In this document: positions 46,660 through 60,100 of the stretch, piece after piece
Layout of the letters: each line of letters opens with the position of its first letter
Position numbering within the stretch: position 1 is the first letter of the stretch
Source: Galaxea fascicularis
Taxonomy: Eukaryota; Cnidaria; Anthozoa; Scleractinia; Euphylliidae
Assembly: GCA_948470475.1 (NCBI GenBank)
Contig: OX419338.1
Span: 531,001-595,000 of the forward strand
Direction: 5' to 3'
Length of the DNA: 64,000 bases
Made by a program: the position numbers and the translations under genes
Notes under the pieces: generated by a model
Database searches by the model: none
Seen by the model: only the letters and a program-made list of their open reading frames with translations
What the model was told of the DNA's origin: nothing

Positions 46660-48306
46660 TGCTGACCGCTAACTTGCGCCGGAAGGCCGCAGTGATTTCG
46701 TGATTTGGTAGATCTTCGTAAAGCGTCGCCGTACATTTTTCTCAAAACGAAATAACATAAATTAAAATTTTTCTGGTATTCAGGAATTTCTAGGTATTTT
46801 TCGCGGGACTTAGAAAGTGCCCTTGACTGCACTGAAGAAAGAAACCACTTTGGCGTGGAGCTCGCTAGCTTTTTCCGTTTTAATAACAAACCGTCCACTT
46901 ATAAAGTACTATGATACTTGCATGAACACTCGAGTTTATTCAAGTTTCCTTGTACGCCACTCATCAGTTATTTATTTCTAACCCTTGACCGCCCAACTTG
47001 GCGTTGTGCAATCTACATATATGTGTCACACCCTACGCCGGAGAAGGAAGGACTAAGCAATGCCATTCAGTGAAGCGTCCAACTGGTCCCACCCCCTACT
47101 GTTCTATATCCTTCCAATGTCTGAATAATATTCATTTCCAGCCATACTCAGAGACCGGGGCAGATGGTCGGGATGGGACGAAGACTGGCAAGGTTTGAAG
47201 GCGAGCGGGAAAACTTTCGCAAGTCGCGATCTCCGAGGATGTTTCTAGCTGAATTTGAATCAGATGAAATTACATGTACTACGTTTTCGGCGAAAAACTT
47301 GCAACGTTCGGCGGATAGGATCATAATGCAGCATGGAAAGGCGGGGTAGGATATCGACAAACAATCAACGCCATTCCTGCATTGTGTTTGATTGTTTTTT
47401 CTATGCAATTGTATAAAATATAATACAATACGTTTCCACATACATTTGAAGAAATCCAACTGCCTTTTAACAACGGGCACACAAGCCTTCCTTTCCCGGA
47501 CGAGACAAATTGGGCACTTGTTGTTGTTATTCAGTTTTTTTTTATTTAATTGATGAACAACTACTAAAAGGAAATAATAAAAATTTAGCATCGCTGTGGT
47601 CGGCTCAGTGCCTTCCAAAAAATGGAGGCAAAAAGGAAGAAACAATTCGTATGTCGACTTGTTGTAAAACTTATATAACATATACTAGTAAAAATATGAT
47701 TAAAACCTACGCCTTTTCTACAGTCTTTCCTCCCAACTAAATAAAAAAAAAATATTTGTTAAAATACTTTGTTAAAAGAATAAAAAGCTGGAATAAATTT
47801 GTCCTTAACGAGTAAAAGTGTCACACACAACTGCAATTACTAAGGGGTGGTTTTCTCATCAGTTGTGTACATTGGGTCCAGAAAGATTCGAGATGACGCA
47901 AATTGAACATCAAAATATTTCACTCCCGAGGTTTTCCGTTTTGGCATATGACGTTTTAAACCATTTTCTCTGATTTGTTCAGACTGGTTAGAAACTAGCT
48001 GCTGAGCTAAGACTAAGATGTCGATTGCTACTGATAAATATCAACGAATGAAAACGACTTGGTCCAAAGTGAATGCGGAAATTCTTATTCGTCTCATGTT
48101 TTTAAGGCATTTACCTTTCTTTAAAACTTCCATTAAAGTAAAAGAAAGGATAATTCCCTCAGTCCTGGCCCGCGTTCACTAAACACGGCAGGAGTTTTCT
48201 ACAAGTCAGATACATAAAGCTACACCTCTCAAGGTGATCGATGATTGAACTCTCCAAGCACGGTAAATACCAGAGTGCACTCAGGCGATTTAACACCATT
48301 ACCCAC
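46660..48306. other. Region downstream of parkin, no gene recognised
   Basis: It holds the presumed parkin 3' UTR immediately left of 48307. No AATAAA was evident within the first 200 bp downstream of the stop on the minus strand. The remaining frames are short and unrecognised. Confidence 0.45.
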
Positions 48307-50681
48307 TTAACGCTGTAAAAACCAGTGTGAACTCTGGCACTCGGGGTTCCATCGTTTAACGCAAATCCAACACCATTCAAACCTGCATCGAGGACACGTC
48401 ATGTGGTTGCAGCCCGCTAGATTAACAAACACAGATACACCTAAGATTAGCAAAGTATTACAACACTGGATGGACGGAGGCGTTAGCAACAACAGTCAGT
48501 AACAGACTGTAGTCGCTTCCAAGGCTATCCTTGCCAAGCTCTTGCCCTGCCGAAAACTACAAATTCACAAGTTTAAGCCAGGATTACGTGTAAAAACAGG
48601 TTTTATTCTGACCATTCTTATCAACGATATTTGAAATTTTGTTTGTTAGTTTTGTATCGCTGGGAATAAAAATGAGGAGCAAGTTTGTTCAACGATCAGG
48701 ATTACATTCCTAGTATATTTGTCTTCCTCCCCATGGCTTGTAAATTTTGTTTTATTTATTTATTATTATTATTGTGTTGTGTGTGTATGTGTTATTTCGA
48801 CCCTATCATATTGTAATCTATCCTATGTAATTTGGCTTCCTAGGCTTGTTGACCTTCTAGCTATTTTAGGAAGTCAACACCCCTTTTAGCTTGAATTTTT
48901 CTAAGTGTAAGGGTTCAATAAAAGTTGTTGTTCATGATTACTTTAGTTGTGCGAAAAATGATGCATTTTGTTTTGCGTCTTTGTTTAGTAAAGCATTCAA
49001 ACAAATCATTCAACATTTGCACTCATATGCATGGTATTCTACAAACGTATATTATTGAAGCCCACGAAAGGACATTGCGCCCTTCACTTTGAGTCGTAAA
49101 GGACGATAGGATCACAGATGTTTCCTTACCATTTTTCTCCGTGTTTATTTGACATCCGGGACACTTCTTGCTGATTTTTTGTATAACTTTTTTGGCCTCA
49201 GCCTCCCAGCGGGCGCGTCTGGCGTTTTCTGCGTTTACTTGGTATCTCTAGAATAACACGTACCGTACGCGATCAGAGCACTTTCTCTTCAAAGATAAAA
49301 GAACACTCGATAAAACAGTCGAGACATGCGCACTCAGCGAGTTTTAAGACACGATCAGCACGTACACAGTGCCGTGTGCAAACATCAAAACAGACTGCTT
49401 TTTGAGTCGTTGAGCGATAAGATAAATGAATAAATAAATAAATAACTTTATTTTAAGTCGGATTTTAGATTAGCATTGTGGTAGACAAGCACATAAATGA
49501 AAACAACAAAATCCAAACTGGCGGGAGGCAGACCAGTTGGCTATTTACAAGGATGACTGAGGAGTTGAACCAGGCACTTACCCAGAACAACACCAGCTAA
49601 TGGTCAGAGCGGGATTTGAACCCGGGTCACCGCATTGAAACCAGTCGGCCATCCTGACTAGTTTTTTAACCGCTTTCTACTGAAAATGTTAGACACCACT
49701 CCTTCTGAAAGCCGGTTTGAAGCTGGAAAATAACGGGGCGCTATAAAAATGCCAATCCAATGAGTCAAATCATCTCAGCTGCGAATAACAGACTTGGATT
49801 AAAACTTTCAGTAAAGTGGGGGACCCGTTCTTTCAGCCCTTTGATAATTTTTTCCTCCGTCAATTTTCCTAATAATGAAACGTTTAACTTCTTTACGTGA
49901 AAAGATCTGACCATATCATACCATACGTCCTTTCTTCAAGAATGATTTCACCAAGAAGAAAAAAAGGGAAACTCAAACCATCAACACAGCGAAACAAAAG
50001 GGGTGCCTCATTCTCATGTTATCTACTCACACTGGGCCTAGCTGCAGCAGCGGCTGGGGTGGCCTGGTTCTGATGACATGAGTGGCCACGTTGATAAGGT
50101 TCCTTGCATTCTTTGCAGAATTCCAGCTGAAATTAGTAAGACATGCACACGCTTCTGGAACATATCCAACTATACAAACTTATTGTAACGTTAAATATGT
50201 TTAATTGGACTCCTCTGACTCATCGTGGTAGAAGCCAAGATCAAATGCAACTGACAACGCAAAAATTACACACGACTTAAATATACACAATCGGGTACAT
50301 GCCACGCACGGTATTCGCACACACCGAATACTAATTAACTATGCTAATAAATATCGACACACTTATTATTCATAAGTTCTTAGTCACAAACTGGGAATCG
50401 AACTGCAGAGCTAAGACGAACAAAAGATAAACAGAAGAGGGGAACTTACGGAAAGATTTCCGCAGAGGTCCCTACATTAATTATACATGCGTCACTCTCA
50501 TACTAACCCTGTTCCAAAAACGAATTGAGTTTGAGTCACAAAATGCATGCATAATTAATGTAGGGACCTCTGCGGAAATCTTGCCGAACTTACACGCAAT
50601 GATTTTGTCCGGAATAAATGGCACATATCCTTTAAAGACTTCGGTATTCATACAGTGTAAATGATTACACATTTTACGGAT

Positions 50682-50717
<36 letters not shown>

Positions 50718-51156
50718 CGTCACGTACCAACTTTTTTCGTTTTGTAAAAGCCCATGAAACATCAATAAAGCATGCCCGCTAATTTCCACAAGAATGGAAC
50801 GTGAAAGCGTATGGCATCATGGGATAACTGTGAAACCATTCTCGTCCCCAAAGCCCACGACCCTTCTGGCCTGCGGCAGGGATCGAGAGCTCTGGCTGGT
50901 TCCAAAACAGGAAGTCCGTGAATCACGAACTTCCGGCTCTTCAGCGCCAACTCAGAAGTTTGAAACAAAAGTGGTTGCCAACGGCTACAAAAATGCACCT
51001 TCACTGCGACTGCGCATATTTCGGAACTGGCCAGAGCTCCCGATTTCTGCCTCAGGCCAGAAGGATCGTGAGCTCTGGGGACGAGAATGCTGTGAAACTC
51101 GGTGACCCCCATTTTTCTTTCCGTAGATCACTTCCTTTCCTGATTTTGCCCATTTT

Positions 51157-51191
<35 letters not shown>

Positions 51192-54100
51192 AAGTCTGTT
51201 AAATTTGAAACTGCTCCTCTCATTCAACCCATGACGATGATTAATATTATTGAACTCATACAATTCACAAATAATTGTGAATTGTATGAGGGGGAGCAAG
51301 GATTTAGAGTTTATTTGATTTACAGTCTCCCCAATTAGTAGAGCACTGGTGCTCAGCAAGAACGATTTGAGACTTAAATAAAGTTATTATTATTATTATT
51401 ATTATATGATTTGATTCAGAGTTAAATCAAAATTTCACTGTCAAAGTTATTTTTACGTTTGACACAAACAGTTCCGTGTACACTTACATGACAGCTGCCA
51501 CACGTGACAGACCTCATGCTAGCCTCAGGCAAAAGTCCCATTCCACATCCGCGGCCAGGACACAGGATACCACCCATCTTCAGCAAACACTCCTCGGCTC
51601 CAAACTTCTGGTACCGGTCATACTGCAAGATGAAAGCCTGATGAAGGTCAATAATTCTACTCTAAAATCGAACGAGACCACTGATTTACCTATAATTTGG
51701 AAGTCTGAATTCAATAATCCTCACCACTTCCTGCTCTCTGGGCGGCAAAACCCAACAAAGAAAGGAATTTGATTTCGAGATGGAGCACGAGACTCAAAAG
51801 GAGTCTAAATTCGCGTGATTCATATATCATTTATCACTTGTCACATTAATCGTTTCAAAAGTTACGTTAGAGCAGGAGACCGATTTGTAAGAAGAAAGAT
51901 GGAGCCGGAATTCAATCAAAAGATCCTTAATGGCGGCGAGGCGATCGTCCAACAGTAATAAACGATAAATATTCGCTATCAAGCTAAACTGACCTTCTTC
52001 CTCAATGGTCGATAACCGTCATGATCTAAAAATAACTATCCATGGACTGCGATAATACGCAATACTCCATACCCACACTAAGACAATTTAATTTTAATTA
52101 GGTAAAGCCATAGAAAGCCAAATATAGACAGATCTACTGACCTGCTCTTGTCCGAGAACCCGGAAATGATGAGCCTCGGGGAAAGCGTATCCACAGCTTT
52201 CTAAAGGAAAGGAACCCAATGAAGGTCATTGATAACAAAAGCAAAGAGATACCACCTAAAGCATTGTTAGTTATGCGCTATGATTCTGTGCAGCAGCGGC
52301 TTAACATCTCTTCACTCTCGATCGATCTCGCACCATTTTTTGAACAAACCATTATGGCGCGGGTTTGCTTTCAAAGAATTCTGGGCAGAGTTTGGTGCAT
52401 CTGCTTCATTTCATGGTAGATGAGCAAATCTCTAGCGTGGCCATATTACAACATGCCCGAGACGCATTTTAAAATTGATTTCTGTTTACCAAACCGCTAA
52501 TTATCCTAAATGAATTCACTAGTAGCCACGCTCCTTTAAACTGAAGAGAGCATTTTGGAGATTGATCAGAACTATGCTTAGATCACTGAACGCTTGCTCA
52601 ATGTAAGCTAATTATGACAATTATAACAACTTGGGTTTCGTGACAAATTGCACAACTGAGATATTTTACAGACACGTGCAAACCTTCCAACCTCTGAAAC
52701 ACCCAAACCTTGAGATCCCAAAAATTTACTTGAAGAAACCTTGAGATTTGGGTCCCAAACCTTGAGATTTTCAAATTTTCCGCCATCTTGAACACGTGGC
52801 ATGCTATCACGCGCGAATACACGCGTGGACACCCGATAGTCGATTATCAATGAACGCGTGCTGGGGCAACAAACGTTTTAATATTATTTATAGACTATAA
52901 TACGTAAAAATTATAAATTAAGTTGATTGAACTGAGATGAAAAGACATGAAAATGGTGATACAGACAGACTGAACACATAAATTTGATTTCATTTTAGGT
53001 TGTTTTTGATTGAGATTGCCATTTTATTGATTTATTCAATATTGTGAAAAACCTTGAGATTTAGAGGCTAAACCGAGAGACCGTGAGATGACACCTTAAA
53101 CCGTGAGTCTCACGGCCAAACCGTGAGAGTTGGAAGGTCTGCACGTGTCCTCAAACAGCATAATCTTTAAACTGCATCGAGGTAAATACTTTTTCAAGCT
53201 TTGGGCGTACGAGTCGACCAAACATTGAATACGAATGAAATTGGGGCGAAACGATCGCTCACCAAATGCAACCTTTGAATTCAATTATCACAGCCAATAA
53301 AGCTTCTTTCTCGACTTTCACCTTCGCTTTGTGCAAACATTACGACATTAAACTTATTTTTGTGAAAGCATCGCGCTCTGATTCTGTGCAACCAAAGTGC
53401 GAGAATCAAATTACCATATGCAAAAACATGGATCGATCAAATCACAGATCGGATCTCGCTTACGTCATGACGAAAGACAAAAGATCATTGTTTGTGAATG
53501 CTATTTGTGTAGCTTGATTTGTCAGACTACAGCCAGTTCGGAGACAGAAAATAGCAGTGGCGTGTTACAGACAATCAACATTTAGTCAGGCGAATTGAAA
53601 TATATAACATCGAGAAACAACAGAATTCATTTTTTTATAGCTATTTTAGGTTGAGTTATCAAGGAAGATTCAACTCCGAATACGCGGATGAACTTTGGAA
53701 GATTATTCTTTCAAGCGAGTCGAACGAGCTTCAATGCTGTTTATGGTTTGAGTGCAACGAGAATCGCATTCACTCGAACATTCAAAAGGAGCGAGGATTA
53801 TTACACTTTGGGCAGAGCACGAAGCTGATTTGAACGGCAACATAACACACACAACATCTTGTGAGTATCATTACTTTTTTGAGCATTTTAGACATCGATA
53901 GAGCGGCAGAAATAATGCCAATTTGAGACAAGCTCGAATCTTACATTCGCATCCATTTGTCGCATTAATATTCGTTTGCTTTCAAACGTTGGATCCAATG
54001 CTGTTTGCAGCATTCGGATCCACTCTCGTCTCGAAACTATTGATTATTCTCAAAGCTACAGGAAGTATGACAATTTGGGACTCCTTCGAGAGGAGGCTGG

Positions 54101-57100
54101 TCAAAAGCAGTGTTTTCATATCCGTAATTTTTTCGTAGCCATAAGTAGGCGAATTTCAGTTTCAAGGCAGTGCCCATAGATAAACAAATACAAAAGGCAT
54201 GTTTCAATCTTCCGGGGCACCCAGCGAGAAACTTCGACGAAATGTCTGTTCGGGAGAGTCTTCCTGTTCTAAGACTTTCGGATAATGCATTGCCAAAAAG
54301 GTACTGGTTTCTTAACTAAAACATCACTTAAAAGATTCGCAACCAGGAAAACTTGGGGGAAAACAGTCCCTTAGATTTTCGGAAGGGATATTTTTGCAAT
54401 TTTTGGCTCTTGAAAAGGTCGCTTAGCATTTTCGGGTAAGCGAATAGTTCGCAGAGAAGTTCCTCGAAGGTGACATTCGGATAGCAATTTCTGAAATGAA
54501 GATTTAATTCCCTAAAATTTCCGGGCACTTCAATCTTCAGCTAAGAAATCCGAACAGATCAAATTTTTCTAGCTGATTAAAATAACTTTTTAAACAGTCT
54601 TTAAACACTACAAGGAGCCTAGAAATATCCCTCATTGAAGGTTTGTTAGCTTTATTTGTTCGTTGGGTGCCCCTGAATCTTTACAGCTCGTGTTTTCGCT
54701 TCGTGTGGTTGAGGAGATTGATAGCAACCGCTTTTGCTTCTTTCAGTTTATGCTTTCCATTTGTGCCTTTCAGACAGTGCTTTATAGTTCGTCTCAGTGT
54801 TAAACATTCTGTGTGTCTCAATTGAGCTTACGGCCATGAAATCTGTTCTTCTTATCTGGCGGTGTTTTAATGCTAAATAGACCCTGGATGCCAGAGGTCT
54901 TCCGGCGGCCAGTGTTGGACGAAATGCCGCGGTTACAATTTTCCAACTGATAGCAGATCCGAAATGGCGAAATTTTGGTGAAATTGTAACAGTGAAGGTA
55001 TTAGGCTACTTCTGGGATTACATTCCTATAAATTCCTGGTCGAGCAAGCTTGTCTTAAGAAGGGCCTTAGGGATGCTACTTCTGCGATTGCTAAATTCCT
55101 GTTCAAGCGAGCTTGTTTTGGGGAAGGCTTTGAGGCAACTTTGACTTGAAAAAACGACCAAAAAAACCTAAATAAAAAGCCAAGAAAAGAACTTAAAACA
55201 GCTCACGCTAACTGTGTATACCCTTTTTATTTGGAGGGGATTATTGCTGGAAGGACGTTTCCATCTGAAAGTTAGGCCCGTTTGAAACGCTGTGCTACTC
55301 ATGTTGATCGAATTAGATTTGACTTAAACTCAGTCGACGTTTGAAAGCAAGTCGTGCTGTTGCCGTGTAGCATGACAGAGGTTGCCAGCACGACCTATCC
55401 ATCGACAAGTTTCGATAGATATCTGTTCGATGGAGGGTGGTTTGCCTTGGATTTTCGGCGTCGATCAATGAGTGCATTCGGATTTTCGTAACTGAAGCAT
55501 GGCCTCAACGATTCACAATGGGGGAAATAATAGCCTCTAACGTTTTCGGAAGGGTCGTATTTGCTGTTTTTGGCAGTCAAAAACGTCAGCTAGCATTTTC
55601 AGAGAGTAAATAGTTCTCTACGAATTTCGGGCAATCAAAATTTCAGCTGAGGAATCCGAACATATCAAATACGTCTTGCCAATGGAAACATCACTTTAAA
55701 CAGGCTTCAATTCTGTAACTTATAAATTGTATTTAAATGCCCTTTATAGTGTAAATAAATATATTTGATTGATTGATTGATTGATTGATTCAATTACCAA
55801 AGCGTACTTTAAAAACAGCTTTTGGTTGATTTGACTCGTTAGGCGTCCCTGTTGGTTTCAACTGCGTCGTGCCATTGCCGTGCCGACCTCAATTCATAAG
55901 TGATAAATACATTTTAAAAGTTAGCTAAACCGGTGTTTTTGGATTTACTTAGTACAACGATTGGTCAGTGTTTTGTTTACCACAATTCGATTGAATAAAT
56001 TCGGCGTCTGTAACCAAGCCGGTAGTGCTGGAGTCGACAGTCGAGTCTGCTAAGCACGGCAGTAGCCCGACGTTTCAAACGGGCTTAAGGTGCTTACATT
56101 TTGGGGAGGGGAGGTTTCATGGGGAAATTCGGCGAGTGTTTGCACATTGTGGAAACACTGTTCTAATTTCTTGGACAGCTTTCTGACTCACATGGGCTCC
56201 ACTTCGCATCTAACCTTCTCAACCATGACTAAACAAGTTTTAATCTTCCACAATTACAGCCTTGGAAGTACACTATGGCTTCAGGTTCTCATACAAATGC
56301 GATGCCCATAGGAGAGGGGGAGAGGAGCAATGTGGTCCAAATTGACGTACCTCATCAGCACCAAGCCACAATATCCAAACCGGAAGTGAATGAAGAGGAA
56401 GTCGGCGGAACAGTAAACTCATCTAGATGGACTGAGGGAGAAACAACGACCTTATTAGGGTTGTGGAGGGCCAACTACCGACTGATTAAAGGTAAGAAGA
56501 GAAACTACCAGGAATGGAACATGATAGCAAGGGAGTTCAATCGGCGTGTGGCACACTGCTCACTCGGCCCCAGAACAGGAAATCAGTGTAAAGTGAGAAT
56601 CAAGAATCTTCTTGCTGAGTACAACAGGACAAAGGATCAACTGCCACATTCGTTTCCGTATCACGACACCTTGAAGGATATCTTAAAAAATAAAGGCGCG
56701 CCGTTTAATCAAGGTGATGTCGTGCGCATTAACATTCCCGTAGAGCTGAGTCCGGTTGTTGGTGATACCTCCGTCAGTACAGCAACAGTTGTTACCTCTT
56801 CCCCTTCACCACACATCAATATACCCCCTGATGACCACACACCCAAACCCTTGCGCCCCATCGCTCCAGCACCCCAGACCACGCCCCTGAACGCCCCCAT
56901 ATCAACTCAAGTGGGGCAGTACTCAGTACCTGTACAGGTGTACAACGAGGGAGTACCCCAGACCACCCCTGCCACAACAATTCCTGGAACATCTGCGCCG
57001 CAAAATGTGGCCAGCGACGACGAATCATCTGATGACGAAAGCTACACAGAAGAAACAGTTTCAAGTAGCCACAAGCGACCACACTGGAACAATGCATTGA

Positions 57101-60100
57101 ATGAGCCGTCCCCAGTCAGAAAAAAACCCAGGAAAAATCCTAGACCAGTTAAAATGGGACAGAGCCGGCAAAACGACTTGAGTATGATAGGCATTTTGCG
57201 GGAATTCTTGGAAGACAGTCGGAAGAGAGAAGAGGATTTATTCAAGAGAATTCTGCAACAGCAGTTGGAAGCGGAGAGCAGATATCAACAATTTACACTG
57301 GACGTGCTTAAGGAGATTGGAAAAATGTTCAAGAAAGAGTGATGGTTAAGATGATCTCGCGTGTAACTAGTATTTGGAATACCTTTGTGCGTATAAACCA
57401 AGTGTAAGTGTCATAAAAAACACATCCAAGCGAAACAGACGTAACACAAATGAACATTGTCTCTCCCTCATGTACTACATGAGGTTGCGTTTTAGTAAAG
57501 AGTTGAATCCGAAACCAAAATATTATCTTTCAGTCGTTTTGTTTTAGCCTACTTTCGTTGGCAAAGAATTTATCAATGCACTTAGCTCAACAAAAAGTTA
57601 GGCGAAGCTAGCTCTACAGACACCAACTGGATTATGAAACCAAACACGACGGACAATCAGAACATATAACTTCCCCCGGAAGTTAAAATGCAAAATAGCA
57701 CGAACTTCGACTTGAGGACCAAATCAGTGAAGTAAGAATTTTTATTTCTGATTTTCTGTGGCAGCGGCTACAGAATTCGCCCATGGACAATACAGCTTAT
57801 ACGCAAACTAGACTTGCTATAGACTAACAATATGTAAAATATGAACTCGTTTAGTTTATTGTTTCCTTAGACATAATAAACTCGTCAAAGAAAAGCTTTG
57901 CTTTTGTTTATTCATATGTCGTTGTCATTGTTTTATTTTACTGATCAAAACCAAAGCAATTTTACTGTTCAAAGTGTTAAAAATAATTTAACAGGCCAGG
58001 ATGCAAATGAGCAGCGATGTTATGAGAGGATGTTATGGGGGTATGGCGTATACCCCCAGTCATACAAACGTCTGCAAATTTTTCCTTTTTCCAGGGTTAC
58101 TAAAGTAAAGGTGCTCTTTCTAGTGCTGGTATACGTTTTTAATTTTCACTTATTTGAATTTTCGGCCGCCATTTTGGAGAAGGGTCTATTGGTCACCGAG
58201 AAAGGATTGAAAAAAGCTGACTTTTCGAGCGCTAGCCCTTTGTCAGAGTAGCTCAGAGTGAGAAGGGCTAACGCTCGCAAGGTTGGCTTTTTTATCCTTT
58301 CACGGTGGCCAATTCACATTATCAGCTCCGTTGATAAAACCAAATTTTCGTGTTCCACTCTCCCACTGACGCAGCATTACACGGTTTCCCCCGTTAATCT
58401 CACCTGAGCTGCCTGGACATGGTAAAGTATATCCATGATCATCATTTTGTACAAACTGTCTCTCGTTCAGTTTTGTTGTGCAGTAAATTTCAAAACAGTC
58501 CAGGCACACGGCGTGCCCTTCCGTGCATGGGAAAACTAAAACAGGGTCCCTACAAAACAAAAATGAAACAAGTCAGCAATCTTCAGATCAGAGAACCAAA
58601 TCACTATATCAGTGCGAAAATTACGTTGGAAAGTTAACACTGAATTCCAAGTGAATTTATGATAATCATAACAGGTTGGACGATTTCCTTACAGTTTTTT
58701 CAAATATCCTTCAGTACCTTCCTTTCCGATAGTATTGATCTTAAAATAGGGGGGGGGGAACCCTTCTGACTTAATAAGACGCATAACAGCCAAATTGGTA
58801 GTTATATACTCACCTAACGTCTGTACATGCGAGGCAAGGAATATCTCTGGTATTTGAACGAATCAAATGAAGAGCTACACAACTGTCGCCTTCGGCAGCC
58901 GGGTGCCTAGCACATTTGAAGTAGAACACCTGGAGGGGAAAGTTAAAAGTGAACTTTTTTTTTATCTCAGTCCCATTTTGTAGTCAAAAGAGTGCTAAAA
59001 ATGAAGTTGCAATTCTCCTAACTACTAATTGACTTCTCAAGTTAATTGATAAAAGAAAACTTTGTGCCCATTTCCCAACTGACACAGCTCCACATTTTAA
59101 AGAAACAATCACCATTCCTACAGGATTTGTTGACTGCTGTTATAAAATTCGATGTGATAAGTCCAGAGTCATCTGCAATAATTTCAAGTTACCGAAATTA
59201 TACCACGTTTTACTGAGAGTTACCAGCATGCTATACTATGATGCCAATTCAACTGAGATATTTTCAGCTCACCCAATTTGTTTGTGGAGCCTATATACTG
59301 GCCCAGGAACTGAGCACCCAGCAAGTAAGTCTAACAAGTCATGTTATACATGTGTTTCACAGATCATTTTTAGTACTTTTAACGTGGTTTATTTTATTTT
59401 AACCTGTTTGGATTTTTGACAGGACGCGGTTTTTAGCTGTATTAAAGATGTTTTTTTACCTCCAGGGCCATTTCACTGAAATTATTTAGTTTGTCATCAT
59501 AAGTATTTATTAAATCAAAATTTGCGAGACCATTGTGATCTCGAGACATTTCACTGAAATTAACCATGGGTGCGTCTAGTTTCATCACACTGATTGCCCA
59601 TACCGCGATATCGCCTTCACATCCGGGAGTTTTGCATGATCCTCTGATCCTCCCTGGCTTCAGTACATCATCCCAGCTGCTGGGGTCCTGGGAAAACACA
59701 AACAAAGTAAAAAGTACAGAGTTACAAACACAAACCTCTATTATTAGTGCTGGTTTAAAGAAAAAGGGGGTTACTGAGGAGAAGACACGGGTTGTCTTTC
59801 CACTTACAATCACCAAACACACTAACCCTATCATTTATATGATCCCTAGTAACCATACAAAACCTAGGCATAATCCCAACGTAGACCTAAAACTAAAACT
59901 AAAACTAACCACATACCAAATAGAACGCTTTTCAATTGAGTATCACAAAACCAAAACCAAAGAAATTCCTCAAACCAATCAAAACAGATGCAAACCGTAC
60001 AATGAGTCAATCGGAATTTGAAATAATTACATATACCGGCATAAGGCATGGAAAAATTTGCAATAATTGTTTTGGTATTGCTTCTCATTGGTTGAGAGTG

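Noticed and set aside
48650..48935. Retroelement 3' tail with AATAAA in a parkin intron
   Set aside because: A (TTA)n tract and a GTTCAATAAAAG are visible but no second copy or boundary could be identified in the window.
58251..58403. Longer parkin RING1 exon reading into GEINGGNRV...
   Set aside because: The GGTGAG donor at 58403 fits, and the read-through sequence is a dispersed repeat ending in a stop.
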